The position numbers and the translations under genes were made by a program. Positions 50,732 to 61,277 of a stretch of DNA of 64,000 nucleotides are shown here, piece after piece (the first letter of the stretch is position 1; each line of letters opens with the position of its first letter). This DNA is from a virus: IMG/VR virus record IMGVR_UViG_3300042314_000343, positions 39,318-103,317 of that record, one strand, 5' to 3'. The notes beneath the pieces are model-generated. The model worked only from the letters and a program-made list of their open reading frames with translations. It had not been told where the DNA came from and searched no databases.

Positions 50732-50900
50732 GTATACCGTTTACTCTGGAAAGTTTCCTTGCCACACTTGTAAAGAAGTTGTGCTATCTCTAAGGCTTTA
50801 TAGTGCTGATAAAAATCTTACTTGGCTTTGTTCTCAGGGTCACATGAGCACGGTATCGCTTGTAACAAAGAAGAAGAAGGACTATGAGCGAGAGAAGTGA
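50724..50900 (+). CDS. Small zinc-finger protein
   Basis: 58 residues beginning inside the recA stop region. A four-ligand zinc site is seen as C-H-T-C near residue 13 and C-S-Q-G-H near 36. The basic C-terminal K-K-K-K-D-Y-E-R-E-K is consistent with nucleic-acid binding. Such a protein occurs next to recombinase genes in many actinophages. Too short for domain statistics, but it fits neatly between recA and the next gene. Confidence 0.7.
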   Translation: MSKYTVYSGKFPCHTCKEVVLSLRLYSADKNLTWLCSQGHMSTVSLVTKKKKDYEREK

Positions 50901-51165
50901 GTCTAAGAGAATTGGTGCCAAGCAGATAAAGAATAGCGGAAGAGGCACCAAGAAGGGCGATGCAACCTGGAACAACTTCACTGTTGATTTTAAGGAGTAT
51001 CCAAAAGGCTTTACCATCAACCAGGATTCCTGGGCAAAAGCAGTAACAGATGCAATGAAAAACAAAAATGACCCAGCAATCATCGTGGTTCTGGGAGAAG
51101 GAAATATAAAGACTAGACTTGCAATAATAGAGCTATCTCTACTAGAGCAACTAATTGAGGAATAA
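50884..51165 (+). CDS. PDDEXK-type Holliday-junction resolvase-like protein
   Basis: 93 residues overlapping the zinc-finger gene by 17 bp. The arrangement R-I-G-A-K-Q-I-K-N-S-G-R-G near 9, K-K-G-D-A-T near 23 and V-D-F-K-E-Y near 34 resembles the Hjc-type nuclease core (G-D ... D-x-K). W-A-K near 50 and V-V-L-G-E-G near 68 finish the small fold. A junction-cutting role would fit between recA and the exonuclease, but the catalytic assignment is uncertain. Confidence 0.5.
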   Translation: MSERSESKRIGAKQIKNSGRGTKKGDATWNNFTVDFKEYPKGFTINQDSWAKAVTDAMKNKNDPAIIVVLGEGNIKTRLAIIELSLLEQLIEE

Positions 51166-51167
51166 TT

Positions 51168-51794
51168 ATGAAAATACTACTACTAGATATTGAAACAACT
51201 CCAATGCAGGTATATGCTTGGGGACTATGGGACCAGAACATTAGTATTGACCAGATCATTAAGAGTACTGAGATGCTTTGTTTTGGTGCACGATGGCTAG
51301 GGGAGAAGAAGGTTATCTTCAAGTCTGTCCACCACGATGGCAAGCAGGCCATGCTAGAAGAGCTACACAAGCTTATGAGCGAGGCAGATCTTCTTGTCGG
51401 ATGGAACTCAGCAGCGTTTGACCACAAGCACATTAACCGTGAGTTCTTGGAGAATGGAATGACACCACCGTCACCAGTCAAGGACCTTGACCTTATGAGT
51501 GTTACAAAGGCAAACTTCCTGTTCCCATCGAACAAGCTTGACTATGTCGCCCAAAAGCTTGGTGTTGGTGCCAAGGTAAAGCACTCTGGATTCAGCCTCT
51601 GGATTAAGTGCATGGATGGCGACGAGAAGGCATGGGCAGAGATGAAGAAGTATCAGATCCAGGACGTAAACCTTCTTGTTGATCTATACGAAAAGCTGCT
51701 GCCTTGGTTTGTTGGTGCTGGACGAGCAACTGCAAAAGAAAAGCAGGCGATTTCTTCAACAGAGACTATCGTAGACACGGAAGCCGTGGTATAA
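51168..51794 (+). CDS. DEDD 3'-5' exonuclease (DnaQ-like)
   Basis: 208 residues with GAGGAA ribosome site. Exo I is L-L-D-I-E-T-T (4-10), exo II is G-W-N-S-A-A-F-D-H near 80-88, and exo III is the late Y-Q-I-Q-D-V near 163. This is the DEDD arrangement of proofreading exonucleases. It may proofread for the DnaE polymerase, which has no such domain, or act in recombination with RecA. It may equally be a degradative enzyme for host DNA. Confidence 0.82.
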   Translation: MKILLLDIETTPMQVYAWGLWDQNISIDQIIKSTEMLCFGARWLGEKKVIFKSVHHDGKQAMLEELHKLMSEADLLVGWNSAAFDHKHINREFLENGMTPPSPVKDLDLMSVTKANFLFPSNKLDYVAQKLGVGAKVKHSGFSLWIKCMDGDEKAWAEMKKYQIQDVNLLVDLYEKLLPWFVGAGRATAKEKQAISSTETIVDTEAVV

Positions 51795-51795
51795 T
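51787..51795 (+). promoter_or_regulatory. Extended -10 promoter, leaderless start at 51802
   Basis: TGGTATAAT inside the end of the exonuclease gene, with 6 bases to the ATG at 51802 and no ribosome site. Confidence 0.66.
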
Positions 51796-51801
51796 TAAAC
51801 G

Positions 51802-52119
51802 ATGGAACAATCAACAAAAACAGACAAGACAACTATTGAAATGATTAATGGTCTAGCAGAGATTGCAGACTTTATGGAAGACGAAGAGCTTACTCAGGCA
51901 CTAACCTTTATTGCCAAGCTAATCGTTAGACCAGACATTCCAATTAACGTTGCAACTGTGGAGATCGTTCGTCTACAGGCAATCGCAGCCAAGATGGCAT
52001 TCAAGGCCACTTGGATGGTAAACGTTGAAAAAGGGAATCGGGAGAAGAAGAACATTTACTTCACTGCACATGAGGCTATTTCAGATCTTGTGTCAGCACT
52101 AAAGTACATCGTTCGATAA
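51802..52119 (+). CDS. Uncharacterised helical protein
   Basis: 105 residues, mainly helical, with a leaderless start. Visible runs include N-G-L-A-E-I-A-D-F-M-E-D-E and A-I-A-A-K-M-A-F-K-A-T-W. It lies between exonuclease and Cas4-like nuclease genes, so a part in DNA processing is possible. No family is recognised. Confidence 0.6.
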   Translation: MEQSTKTDKTTIEMINGLAEIADFMEDEELTQALTFIAKLIVRPDIPINVATVEIVRLQAIAAKMAFKATWMVNVEKGNREKKNIYFTAHEAISDLVSALKYIVR

Positions 52120-52126
52120 ATATATT

Positions 52127-52936
52127 ATGGCAAAAAACTTTTTAAAGCAAGTGATGGAAAAGGCAGAAAACAGCTATGCAGCAGTCAAGCCTTCTTTTAT
52201 TGACCGTGACGCACTGATTCAGAAGATTAACTCTGGCTATACTGTTAATCGTGTGGACAAGTTTACTCAAAAGAAAACATTTGCTCCAAGTACAATTGCC
52301 TTCTCTCACGGAGAATGCCCAAGATACTGGTATCTAGCCTTTGAGGGTGCAACATTCTCTGACAACGCAGATGCTTATGGTGCTGCTAATATGACTGCTG
52401 GGACAAAGTCCCACGAGCGTATTCAGGAAGCCATGGGTAATGTTCCAGGATTCCTGGTTGACTCTGAGTTTAAGATTACATACAGCGATCCACCAATCTT
52501 TGGTTTCGGTGACGTAATGCTTAACTGGGACGACCAGGAACTCCTTGGAGAAATCAAGACCATGCCTCACGAGGCATTTGAATATCGTAAGATTTCAGGT
52601 AGGCCAAAGGCTGGGCACTTAGTGCAGATTTTGATTTACATGAAGATTCTAAACAAGGGCAAGTCAGTCCTTATTTATGAAAACAAGAACAACCATGAGC
52701 TCTTAATATTTCCAATTGAAATAAATGAGTACATGTATAAGTGGGTAGAGAACGCATTTGAGTGGATGAGACAGGTTCGGGCAGCTTGGGAGAACAAGAC
52801 TTTGCCTACCAAGAACTATCGGTCTAACTCAAAGATTTGTAAGACGTGTCCGATTCGTGACGCTTGCGACAAAGCTGGATCTGGAGAGATAAAACTTAAC
52901 TCTTTGGAGACACTAGATGAAAAACAAGCGATGTAA
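52127..52936 (+). CDS. Cas4/RecB-like PD-(D/E)XK nuclease with Fe-S cysteines
   Basis: 269 residues without an obvious ribosome site. The nuclease core has F-G-F-G-D-V-M-L near 127 and L-L-G-E-I-K-T-M near 142 (D ... E-x-K). Four cysteines expected of an iron-sulfur cluster are C-P-R-Y-W-Y near 65 and C-K-T-C-P-I-R-D-A-C near 244-253. Cas4/AddB-type enzymes resect DNA ends. No CRISPR genes are nearby, so it probably serves recombination or host-DNA breakdown. It overlaps the next gene by 20 bp. Confidence 0.85.
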   Translation: MAKNFLKQVMEKAENSYAAVKPSFIDRDALIQKINSGYTVNRVDKFTQKKTFAPSTIAFSHGECPRYWYLAFEGATFSDNADAYGAANMTAGTKSHERIQEAMGNVPGFLVDSEFKITYSDPPIFGFGDVMLNWDDQELLGEIKTMPHEAFEYRKISGRPKAGHLVQILIYMKILNKGKSVLIYENKNNHELLIFPIEINEYMYKWVENAFEWMRQVRAAWENKTLPTKNYRSNSKICKTCPIRDACDKAGSGEIKLNSLETLDEKQAM

Positions 52937-53204
52937 TCACTGCGACGTAGTATTCCTGCCAGCAGTTTCCTACCAAGTTTACTGCTCACCAAATTGCCGT
53001 GAGCTGGCAACAAGGGAAAAAATTTCAGAGCGGTATCAGGTAACAAGGCGTAGTAAAAGAGCTGGCAAGATTAGGAAGTGTAGATCTTGTCAGTCAAGTC
53101 TCTCCATATACAATGACGAAGTACTTTGTCAGAACTGCATAGTTGATCCTAAAGAAGTTAAGCAAGCATTGAAAGAATTACGGGAGCTGTCAAATGACGA
53201 ATAG
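52917..53204 (+). CDS. Double zinc-ribbon protein
   Basis: 95 residues overlapping the Cas4-like gene. Two four-cysteine sites are visible: C-N-H-C with C-S-P-N-C (about 6-29), and C-R-S-C with C-Q-N-C (about 59-80). A very basic segment (R-R-S-K-R-A-G-K-I-R-K) sits between them. This suggests a nucleic-acid-binding or protein-docking role with the neighbouring nucleases. The first site resembles the zinc fold found at the start of some resolvase-associated proteins. Confidence 0.7.
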   Translation: MKNKRCNHCDVVFLPAVSYQVYCSPNCRELATREKISERYQVTRRSKRAGKIRKCRSCQSSLSIYNDEVLCQNCIVDPKEVKQALKELRELSNDE

Positions 53205-53784
53205 CTTATTCCTAGTCAATCAGCCTAAAAACATCCTAGCCATTGACGCCAGCACAAACAGCCTGGCTTTTGCCCTGTTTTCTGGAATTGAGCTAAAGAC
53301 TTTTGGAAAGATAAAGTTTGAGGGTTCAACCGTTTACCAAAGGGTTGGGGATGCAGCAAGGAAGACCCTACCATTCATGAAAAACTTTGATGTAGATGCC
53401 ATTGTTATTGAGCACACTGTTTTTATAAATAGTCCAAAGACGGCGTCTGACCTAGCCTTGGTGCAGGGCGGACTACTGGGGGCAGCAGCATTAGCTGGAA
53501 TCACAACTGCTGGATCAATTAATCCAATTACTTGGCAGAGCTTCATAAACAACAATAAGCTTACAACAAAGGAAAAGCAGGATCTGATGACTGACTTCCC
53601 AGGTAAGTCTAAGAATTGGTACCAGAACAAGTCTCGTGAGATCCGTAAGCAAAGAACCATTAAGTTTGTTAATGTATACTATGATAAAGAGGTTACGGAT
53701 GATGACGTCGCAGATGCAATTGGCATTGGTCACTACGCAACCCACAACTGGCAGAAGATTGACAGATCAGGGGTATCATGGTAA
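53194..53784 (+). CDS. RuvC-like Holliday-junction resolvase
   Basis: 196 residues overlapping the zinc-ribbon gene by 11 bp. RNase H-fold catalytic acids are present: I-D-A-S-T-N-S near 18, I-V-I-E-H-T near 72 and D-D-V-A-D-A near 170. These match the D-E-D(D) set of RuvC. It would resolve recombination intermediates or trim branched DNA before packaging. A second possible resolvase (50884) lies 2.3 kb upstream. Confidence 0.82.
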   Translation: MTNSLFLVNQPKNILAIDASTNSLAFALFSGIELKTFGKIKFEGSTVYQRVGDAARKTLPFMKNFDVDAIVIEHTVFINSPKTASDLALVQGGLLGAAALAGITTAGSINPITWQSFINNNKLTTKEKQDLMTDFPGKSKNWYQNKSREIRKQRTIKFVNVYYDKEVTDDDVADAIGIGHYATHNWQKIDRSGVSW

Positions 53785-53930
53785 AATTGTATACAAGTGA
53801 GCTATGGCTCAAGAAGCGTTACGTGTTTGACAAGAGAACTCCAGAGCAGATTGCTAAAGAGTGTGGAGTTAGCATAGAGACTATCTATGTCTATCTTGCT
53901 AAGTTCGGTCTAAGAAAGTCCAGGCGATGA
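53778..53930 (+). CDS. Small helix-turn-helix protein
   Basis: 50 residues, start overlapping the RuvC-like stop. The segment T-P-E-Q-I-A-K-E-C-G-V-S-I-E-T-I-Y-V-Y-L is a compact helix-turn-helix of the homeodomain/transposase-like type, followed by a basic tail (K-S-R-R). It may regulate transcription or help terminase bind DNA. The overlap of start and stop on both sides supports a real gene. Confidence 0.62.
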   Translation: MVKLYTSELWLKKRYVFDKRTPEQIAKECGVSIETIYVYLAKFGLRKSRR

Positions 53931-54094
53931 GATATCTAAAACATTTTTATAAAAAGGGCATTGGCCTGATTAAGTCAGTGACCTGCAGGCATAATAAGAC
54001 TAGAGAGTCCGCTTGCCCATACACAGGAATTACCTATACAATTTGCACAGAATGTAGTAAACTTATTTCAGGAAGAAACACGGAGAATAGCTAA
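53927..54094 (+). CDS. Small zinc-binding protein
   Basis: 55 residues; start overlaps the previous stop (ATGA) and the stop overlaps the next start (TAATG). Cysteine and histidine positions C-R-H, A-C-P-Y and C-T-E-C suggest one zinc site. It begins with a basic helix (Y-L-K-H-F-Y-K-K). Perfect coupling with its neighbours is the main evidence. Confidence 0.6.
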   Translation: MRYLKHFYKKGIGLIKSVTCRHNKTRESACPYTGITYTICTECSKLISGRNTENS

Positions 54095-54387
54095 TGGCTC
54101 GTAAACCAAAGTATGTAATGTCAGAGATGGCAAAGAAGTTTTCAAGAGAACAGTCCGTTATGCTTGATGGATTCGAGATTAAGCAGGGGGACTACTTTAA
54201 GGTTCGTGGAGAACACGGTGGCAAGTTTAAGTTTCACTCATTCGTAACCAATACAGATACTGGTGCTCAGTGGGTGGACTGCTTTGAGGTTATGTCTGGT
54301 ATGACATCTGTGTTCAGGTCATTCAAGACTGAAAGAATTAAGAGAATTCCTAACAAGGGCAGGAGAGCAAAACGTGTCATCGTTTGA
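54094..54387 (+). CDS. Uncharacterised basic beta protein
   Basis: 97 residues, strongly basic (ends G-R-R-A-K-R-V-I-V). The core Q-G-D-Y-F-K-V-R-G-E-H-G and F-H-S-F-V-T-N-T-D looks like an SH3-like beta barrel. Proteins of this pattern precede terminase genes in actinophages. It may bind DNA or RNA; no activity is known. Confidence 0.58.
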   Translation: MARKPKYVMSEMAKKFSREQSVMLDGFEIKQGDYFKVRGEHGGKFKFHSFVTNTDTGAQWVDCFEVMSGMTSVFRSFKTERIKRIPNKGRRAKRVIV

Positions 54388-54913
54388 GGACTTAACAGTA
54401 GATCACCTTGATGAAGTAAACAAGGTTGTAGAAAAGTATTTGGCAGGAAACGAGCCTACACAAATCTCTAAAGAGCTGGCTATGCCTCGTCAAAAGGTTA
54501 TTGCATATATCAATGAGTGGCGAGTCATGGCTGCAGATAATGCTGCCATCCGTGCTCGTGCCAAGGAGGCTCTAGTTGGTGCAGACACTCACTACTCAAA
54601 GCTTATCCAAAAGGCATACGAGGTAATTGATGATGCAACCACCACAGCAAACCTGACTGCAAAGACTTCTGGCATTAAGCTAGTCATGGACCTTGAGTCC
54701 AAGCGTATTGACATGCTGCAGAAAGCAGGACTTCTTGAGAACAAGGAGCTTGCAGAAGAAATGGTTGAGATTGAGCGTAGGCAGGATATTTTGAAGGGCA
54801 TCCTTCAGGACATTGCTGCAGAGCACCCAGAGATTAGAGACAAGATTATGAGAAGGCTCTCTGATGTCGCTAGAGGACAGGAAGTCCTGACAGTGGTGCA
54901 CACAGATGTTTGA
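54374..54913 (+). CDS. terS: Terminase small subunit, putative
   Basis: 179 residues from a GTG overlapping the preceding gene by 14 bp. The N-terminal helix-turn-helix is visible (Q-I-S-K-E-L-A-M-P-R-Q-K-V near 30-45). It is followed by long helices for oligomerisation and a C-terminal region (R-R-L-S-D-V-A-R-G-Q-E) that could bind the large subunit. It recognises packaging sites on phage DNA. Call supported by the overlap with terL and by the HTH. Confidence 0.72.
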   Translation: MSSFEDLTVDHLDEVNKVVEKYLAGNEPTQISKELAMPRQKVIAYINEWRVMAADNAAIRARAKEALVGADTHYSKLIQKAYEVIDDATTTANLTAKTSGIKLVMDLESKRIDMLQKAGLLENKELAEEMVEIERRQDILKGILQDIAAEHPEIRDKIMRRLSDVARGQEVLTVVHTDV

Positions 54914-56681
54914 TGATTTTTTAGAAGCACTTAAGTCCGACAATTTTGAAGAGCGTCCAGTAGACGCCAAGACATTTGTTGAGGGCGAAGACTTCTTGGG
55001 GCAGCCTCCGCTGTCCCAGGTCCAGTATGACATTGTAGAGGCCATGAGCCAGATCTATAAGCTAGAGGACCTAATTGAGCTAATGGGAGATACAGATGGA
55101 AGAAAATACTACAAGAAGTACACAAAGAATGAAGTCATTCTTCAACTTGGTAAGGGATCTGGTAAAGATTTCACTTCAACTGTCGCCTGTGCGTATATTG
55201 TTTACAAGCTACTTTGTCTTAAGGATCCTGCACGATATTTTGGTAAACCTGCTGGTGATGCCATTGATATCATTAACGTTGCGATCAACGCACAGCAAGC
55301 GAAGAACGTATTCTTTAAAGGCTTTAAGAACAAGATTGAGAGGTCGCCTTGGTTTGCTGGAAAGTTCAACCCCAAGGCAGAATCTGTTGAGTTTGATAAG
55401 TCTATTACGGTTTACTCTGGACACTCGGAACGAGAGTCTCACGAAGGACTTAACCTTATCCTTGCGGTACTTGATGAGATCTCTGGATTTGCTAACGAGA
55501 TTGGAACTGGTAATGATCAGGGAAAGACTGCTGACAACATCTACAAAGCCTTCCGAGCCTCAGTAGACTCACGTTTCCCAGACCTTGGCAAGGTAGCCTT
55601 GCTATCATTCCCACGCTATCCAGGAGACTTCATATCTTCTAGATACGATACAGTCATCGCAGACAAAGAAGTAGTCACAAAGACTCATAGGTTTATTATG
55701 AATCCTGACCTGCCAGAAGATCAGGAAGGTAACTACCTAGATATTGAGTGGGAAGAGGACACTGTCATTAGTTACAAGTATCCAGGAATGTTTGCCCTAA
55801 AGCGTCCTACCTGGGTTGTCAATCCTACAAGAAGTATTGATGACTTCAAGCTAGCATTCTTTACTGACATGGGAGACGCCATGCAGCGATTTGCTTGCGT
55901 ACCCACCTTCTCCTCTGACAGGTTCTTTAAGCAGCAGGATAAGGTAAGATCAGCCATGAGCTTGAGAAATCCTTTAGACACCACAAGAAGATTTGAGGAG
56001 TCGTTCAAGCCAGACCCAGATAAGACCTATTTCATTCACGCCGACCTTGCACAGAAGCACGACAAGTGTGCTGTAGCCATTGCCCACGTTGACAAGTGGG
56101 TAAGCCTGCAGGTACTTAAAGACTATAACCAGGTAGCACCAATTGTTGTTGTGGATGCGGTAGCTTGGTGGGAGCCAAGGGTAGAGGGGCCAGTCAACCT
56201 TTCAGAAGTTAAGCAGTGGATTCAAAACCTACGCAGGCTTGGCTTCAATATAGGCATGGTCTCATTTGACCGCTGGCAATCATTTGATATTCAGAATGAG
56301 CTAAAGCAGGTGGGCATTAGAACTGAGACTGTCTCTGTTGCAAAGAAGCACTACGAAGATATGGCGATGTTGATTTATGAAGACCGCCTAGTCATGCCAG
56401 CCATTGAGCTTTTGTTTGAGGAGCTGACAGAGCTTAAAATTGTAAAGCAGAACAGAGTTGACCACCCACGAAAGTCATCTAAGGACTTAGCAGATGCTGT
56501 TTGTGGTGCAGTCTTTGGAGCTATCTCTCACACACCAAAAGACCAAAACCTTGAAGTTGAGGTTCATACTTTTAAAGATAGGCCAAAGCAGCAGCTTGAC
56601 ACCAACCCAAACGGTGTGATACAATATAAGCCTATGCCAAAAGATGTCAAGGAATACTTGGCGAGATTTGATCTAATCTAG
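54906..56681 (+). CDS. terL: Terminase large subunit
   Basis: 591 residues. Walker A is G-K-G-S-G-K-D (82-88), and Walker B is L-A-V-L-D-E near 186. The RNase H-like nuclease begins at F-I-H-A-D-L near 376 and ends with K-D-L-A-D-A-V-C-G near 527. This is the packaging ATPase and headful or site-specific nuclease. It lies 37 kb downstream of the portal gene in this window rather than next to it. A 12-bp palindrome (TAATCTAGATTA) covers its stop codon. Confidence 0.93.
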   Translation: MFDDFLEALKSDNFEERPVDAKTFVEGEDFLGQPPLSQVQYDIVEAMSQIYKLEDLIELMGDTDGRKYYKKYTKNEVILQLGKGSGKDFTSTVACAYIVYKLLCLKDPARYFGKPAGDAIDIINVAINAQQAKNVFFKGFKNKIERSPWFAGKFNPKAESVEFDKSITVYSGHSERESHEGLNLILAVLDEISGFANEIGTGNDQGKTADNIYKAFRASVDSRFPDLGKVALLSFPRYPGDFISSRYDTVIADKEVVTKTHRFIMNPDLPEDQEGNYLDIEWEEDTVISYKYPGMFALKRPTWVVNPTRSIDDFKLAFFTDMGDAMQRFACVPTFSSDRFFKQQDKVRSAMSLRNPLDTTRRFEESFKPDPDKTYFIHADLAQKHDKCAVAIAHVDKWVSLQVLKDYNQVAPIVVVDAVAWWEPRVEGPVNLSEVKQWIQNLRRLGFNIGMVSFDRWQSFDIQNELKQVGIRTETVSVAKKHYEDMAMLIYEDRLVMPAIELLFEELTELKIVKQNRVDHPRKSSKDLADAVCGAVFGAISHTPKDQNLEVEVHTFKDRPKQQLDTNPNGVIQYKPMPKDVKEYLARFDLI

Positions 56682-56711
56682 ATTAAACGTTAAAACACTA
56701 AGGAGAAAACA

Positions 56712-57632
56712 ATGAAGCTAAAGCAGCTTTCTATTGCCGTAATTGCGGCACTTACAATCGGTCTTGCAGGGACCGCAACCGTAGCAAATGCAAATACTCA
56801 GACTCTAACTGTCTCAGGAGTTTCTGCTACTGGTGGTACAACTTCTGCAACAGCAATTGCTCTGCCAGTACCAGGAGATAGCGTTGCTGCATCAAATGCA
56901 CTAAGCGTCTCTGTTTCTGGGACTGCTGGTGCAACTGTATCTGCAACTGCAACTAATGCACTGTTGCTAACAACTCTGACTGGTGCTACCGCAGCATCTG
57001 GTTCTGCTACTGCAACTGTTAATGTAAGCACTAGCGGTACAGTAGAGCTATTTGTCTTTACAAAGACCACTGCTGTTGGGTCAGTCACTCTAACTGTTGG
57101 TAACACCACTACAACCTATTATGTCAAGGGAACTGCAGGGGATCTTGCCAAGGTTGCAGTAGAGGCTCCAGCTACGGGAGTTGCAGGAACCACCCAGTCT
57201 GTTCGTGTATCTGCTTTTGACAAGTATGACAACGCAAAGTCTGGCGGTACCGTTAGCCTAGTAATCAACACTAATGGTGTTATCACTACCGCAACTGTTA
57301 CCACTAGCACATCTGGTTCTGTAAGTTACGTAGTAACCTTGCCAGCCACTGGTAACGTAGCTGTAACTGCCTACGCAGCCAGCTCTTCTGCTGTAGCCAC
57401 TACAGCTGTAACTCAGCCACGCAACGTTGAGACAGAGCTTGCTACTGCTCTTGCTTCTGTGGCTAAGCTAACTGCAGACCTGGCAACTGCCAATGCATCG
57501 CTAACTACTGCAAACGCCACCAATGCTGACCTAGCTAAGGGTCTTCGTAAGGTAAAGTGGCAGTACAATACTCTTGTAAAGAAGTATAATGTTGGAAAGC
57601 CAAAGTCTGAGCGACTTGCCTTCCTAAAGTAA
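56712..57632 (+). CDS. Secreted Ala/Thr/Ser-rich protein with Ig-like repeats
   Basis: 306 residues with AAGGAG ribosome site. A classic signal peptide ends at A-N-A (residues 1-28, basic start K-L-K, hydrophobic I-A-V-I-A-A-L-T-I-G-L-A). The body is Ala/Thr/Ser/Val-rich and beta-like (G-G-T-V-S-L-V-I-N-T-N-G), with Ig-like or cadherin-like repeats. Residues about 235-280 are helical and coiled (T-A-L-A-S-V-A-K-L-T-A-D-L), and the C-terminus is basic. It may be released from infected cells or displayed on the host surface, or be a virion decoration. It sits between terL and the ribonucleotide reductase genes and has its own terminator. Confidence 0.65.
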   Translation: MKLKQLSIAVIAALTIGLAGTATVANANTQTLTVSGVSATGGTTSATAIALPVPGDSVAASNALSVSVSGTAGATVSATATNALLLTTLTGATAASGSATATVNVSTSGTVELFVFTKTTAVGSVTLTVGNTTTTYYVKGTAGDLAKVAVEAPATGVAGTTQSVRVSAFDKYDNAKSGGTVSLVINTNGVITTATVTTSTSGSVSYVVTLPATGNVAVTAYAASSSAVATTAVTQPRNVETELATALASVAKLTADLATANASLTTANATNADLAKGLRKVKWQYNTLVKKYNVGKPKSERLAFLK

Positions 57633-57646
57633 CTGTAATCTAGGTG

Positions 57647-57677
57647 AAGGGGAAGAGGCTTAAATCTCTTCCCCTTT
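57647..57677 (+). terminator. Intrinsic terminator after the secreted protein
   Basis: An 11-bp perfect stem AAGGGGAAGAG / CTCTTCCCCTT around an 8-base loop, ending in TTT. Confidence 0.88.
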
Positions 57678-57714
57678 GCTGTCCCCCAGAGATTTTAAAA
57701 AGGAGCTACAATAG

Positions 57715-58108
57715 ATGTCCATACAAATCATCTATTTCTCAAACTACTCAGGAAATACTGCTAGATTTGTAGATAAACTTGGTCTAAGTTCTGTTCGCAT
57801 CCCCATTCAGTGGGATCCAGCACATCCAGTTTATGCAGAGCAAGAGTACGTTTTGTTCGTACCAACTTATGGTGGTGGAGCAGAGAGTCCTGCTATCCCA
57901 AGGCAGGTCAAGAAGTTTTTAAACATTCCTGCCAACAGGGATCTTCTAAGAGGAGTTGTTGGTTTCGGAAATACAAATTTTGGAGAGCACTTCTGCAAAG
58001 CAGCAGACATGGTCTCAGAAAAAACAGGAGTTCCCATTGTGGGCAGGGTAGAAATATTCGGCACCAATGAGGATGTAATTAAAATAAAAGAGAGGTTGGA
58101 AATACTGT

Positions 58109-58116
<8 letters not shown>
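57715..58116 (+). CDS. nrdI: NrdI flavodoxin-like protein
   Basis: 133 residues with AAGGAG ribosome site. The FMN site is visible as Y-F-S-N-Y-S-G-N-T near 7-15. P-T-Y-G-G-G near 50 and G-F-G-N-T-N-F-G near 83 complete the NrdI fold. NrdI activates the dimanganese or diiron cofactor of NrdF. The nrdE gene overlaps it by 8 bp. Confidence 0.92.
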
Positions 58117-61167
<3,051 letters not shown>

Positions 61168-61193
61168 ACAAAGTACACTCCAGAGGGGCATGG

Positions 61194-61214
61194 CTACGGC
61201 TGTGCCCCTTTTGG
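61194..61214 (+). terminator. Intrinsic terminator after nrdF
   Basis: AGGGGCA pairs with TGCCCCT around a short loop (61194-61209), followed by TTTTGG. It ends the ribonucleotide reductase operon. Confidence 0.75.
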
Positions 61215-61228
61215 CTTATATAGTATAG

Positions 61229-61270
61229 TATAATGATATAAGAATACATTCCATAGACCCCCCATAGGAG
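61229..61270 (+). promoter_or_regulatory. Possible -10 box and ribosome site for an AUU start
   Basis: TATAAT at 61229-61234 follows the nrdF terminator. AGGAG at 61266-61270 lies 7 bases before the ATT at 61278, and no ATG, GTG or TTG occurs in frame between the upstream stop (61254) and 61326. Confidence 0.5.
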
Positions 61271-61277
61271 TGATAGT

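Noticed and set aside
52127-52936. CRISPR-Cas module because of the Cas4-like nuclease
   Set aside because: No repeat array, Cas1, Cas2 or effector genes are nearby. Cas4-like nucleases are common in phages on their own.
56674-56685. 12-bp palindrome TAATCTAGATTA at the terL stop as an operator
   Set aside because: It is perfect but lies over coding sequence and the stop, has no promoter next to it, and short AT-rich palindromes are common. No function is claimed.
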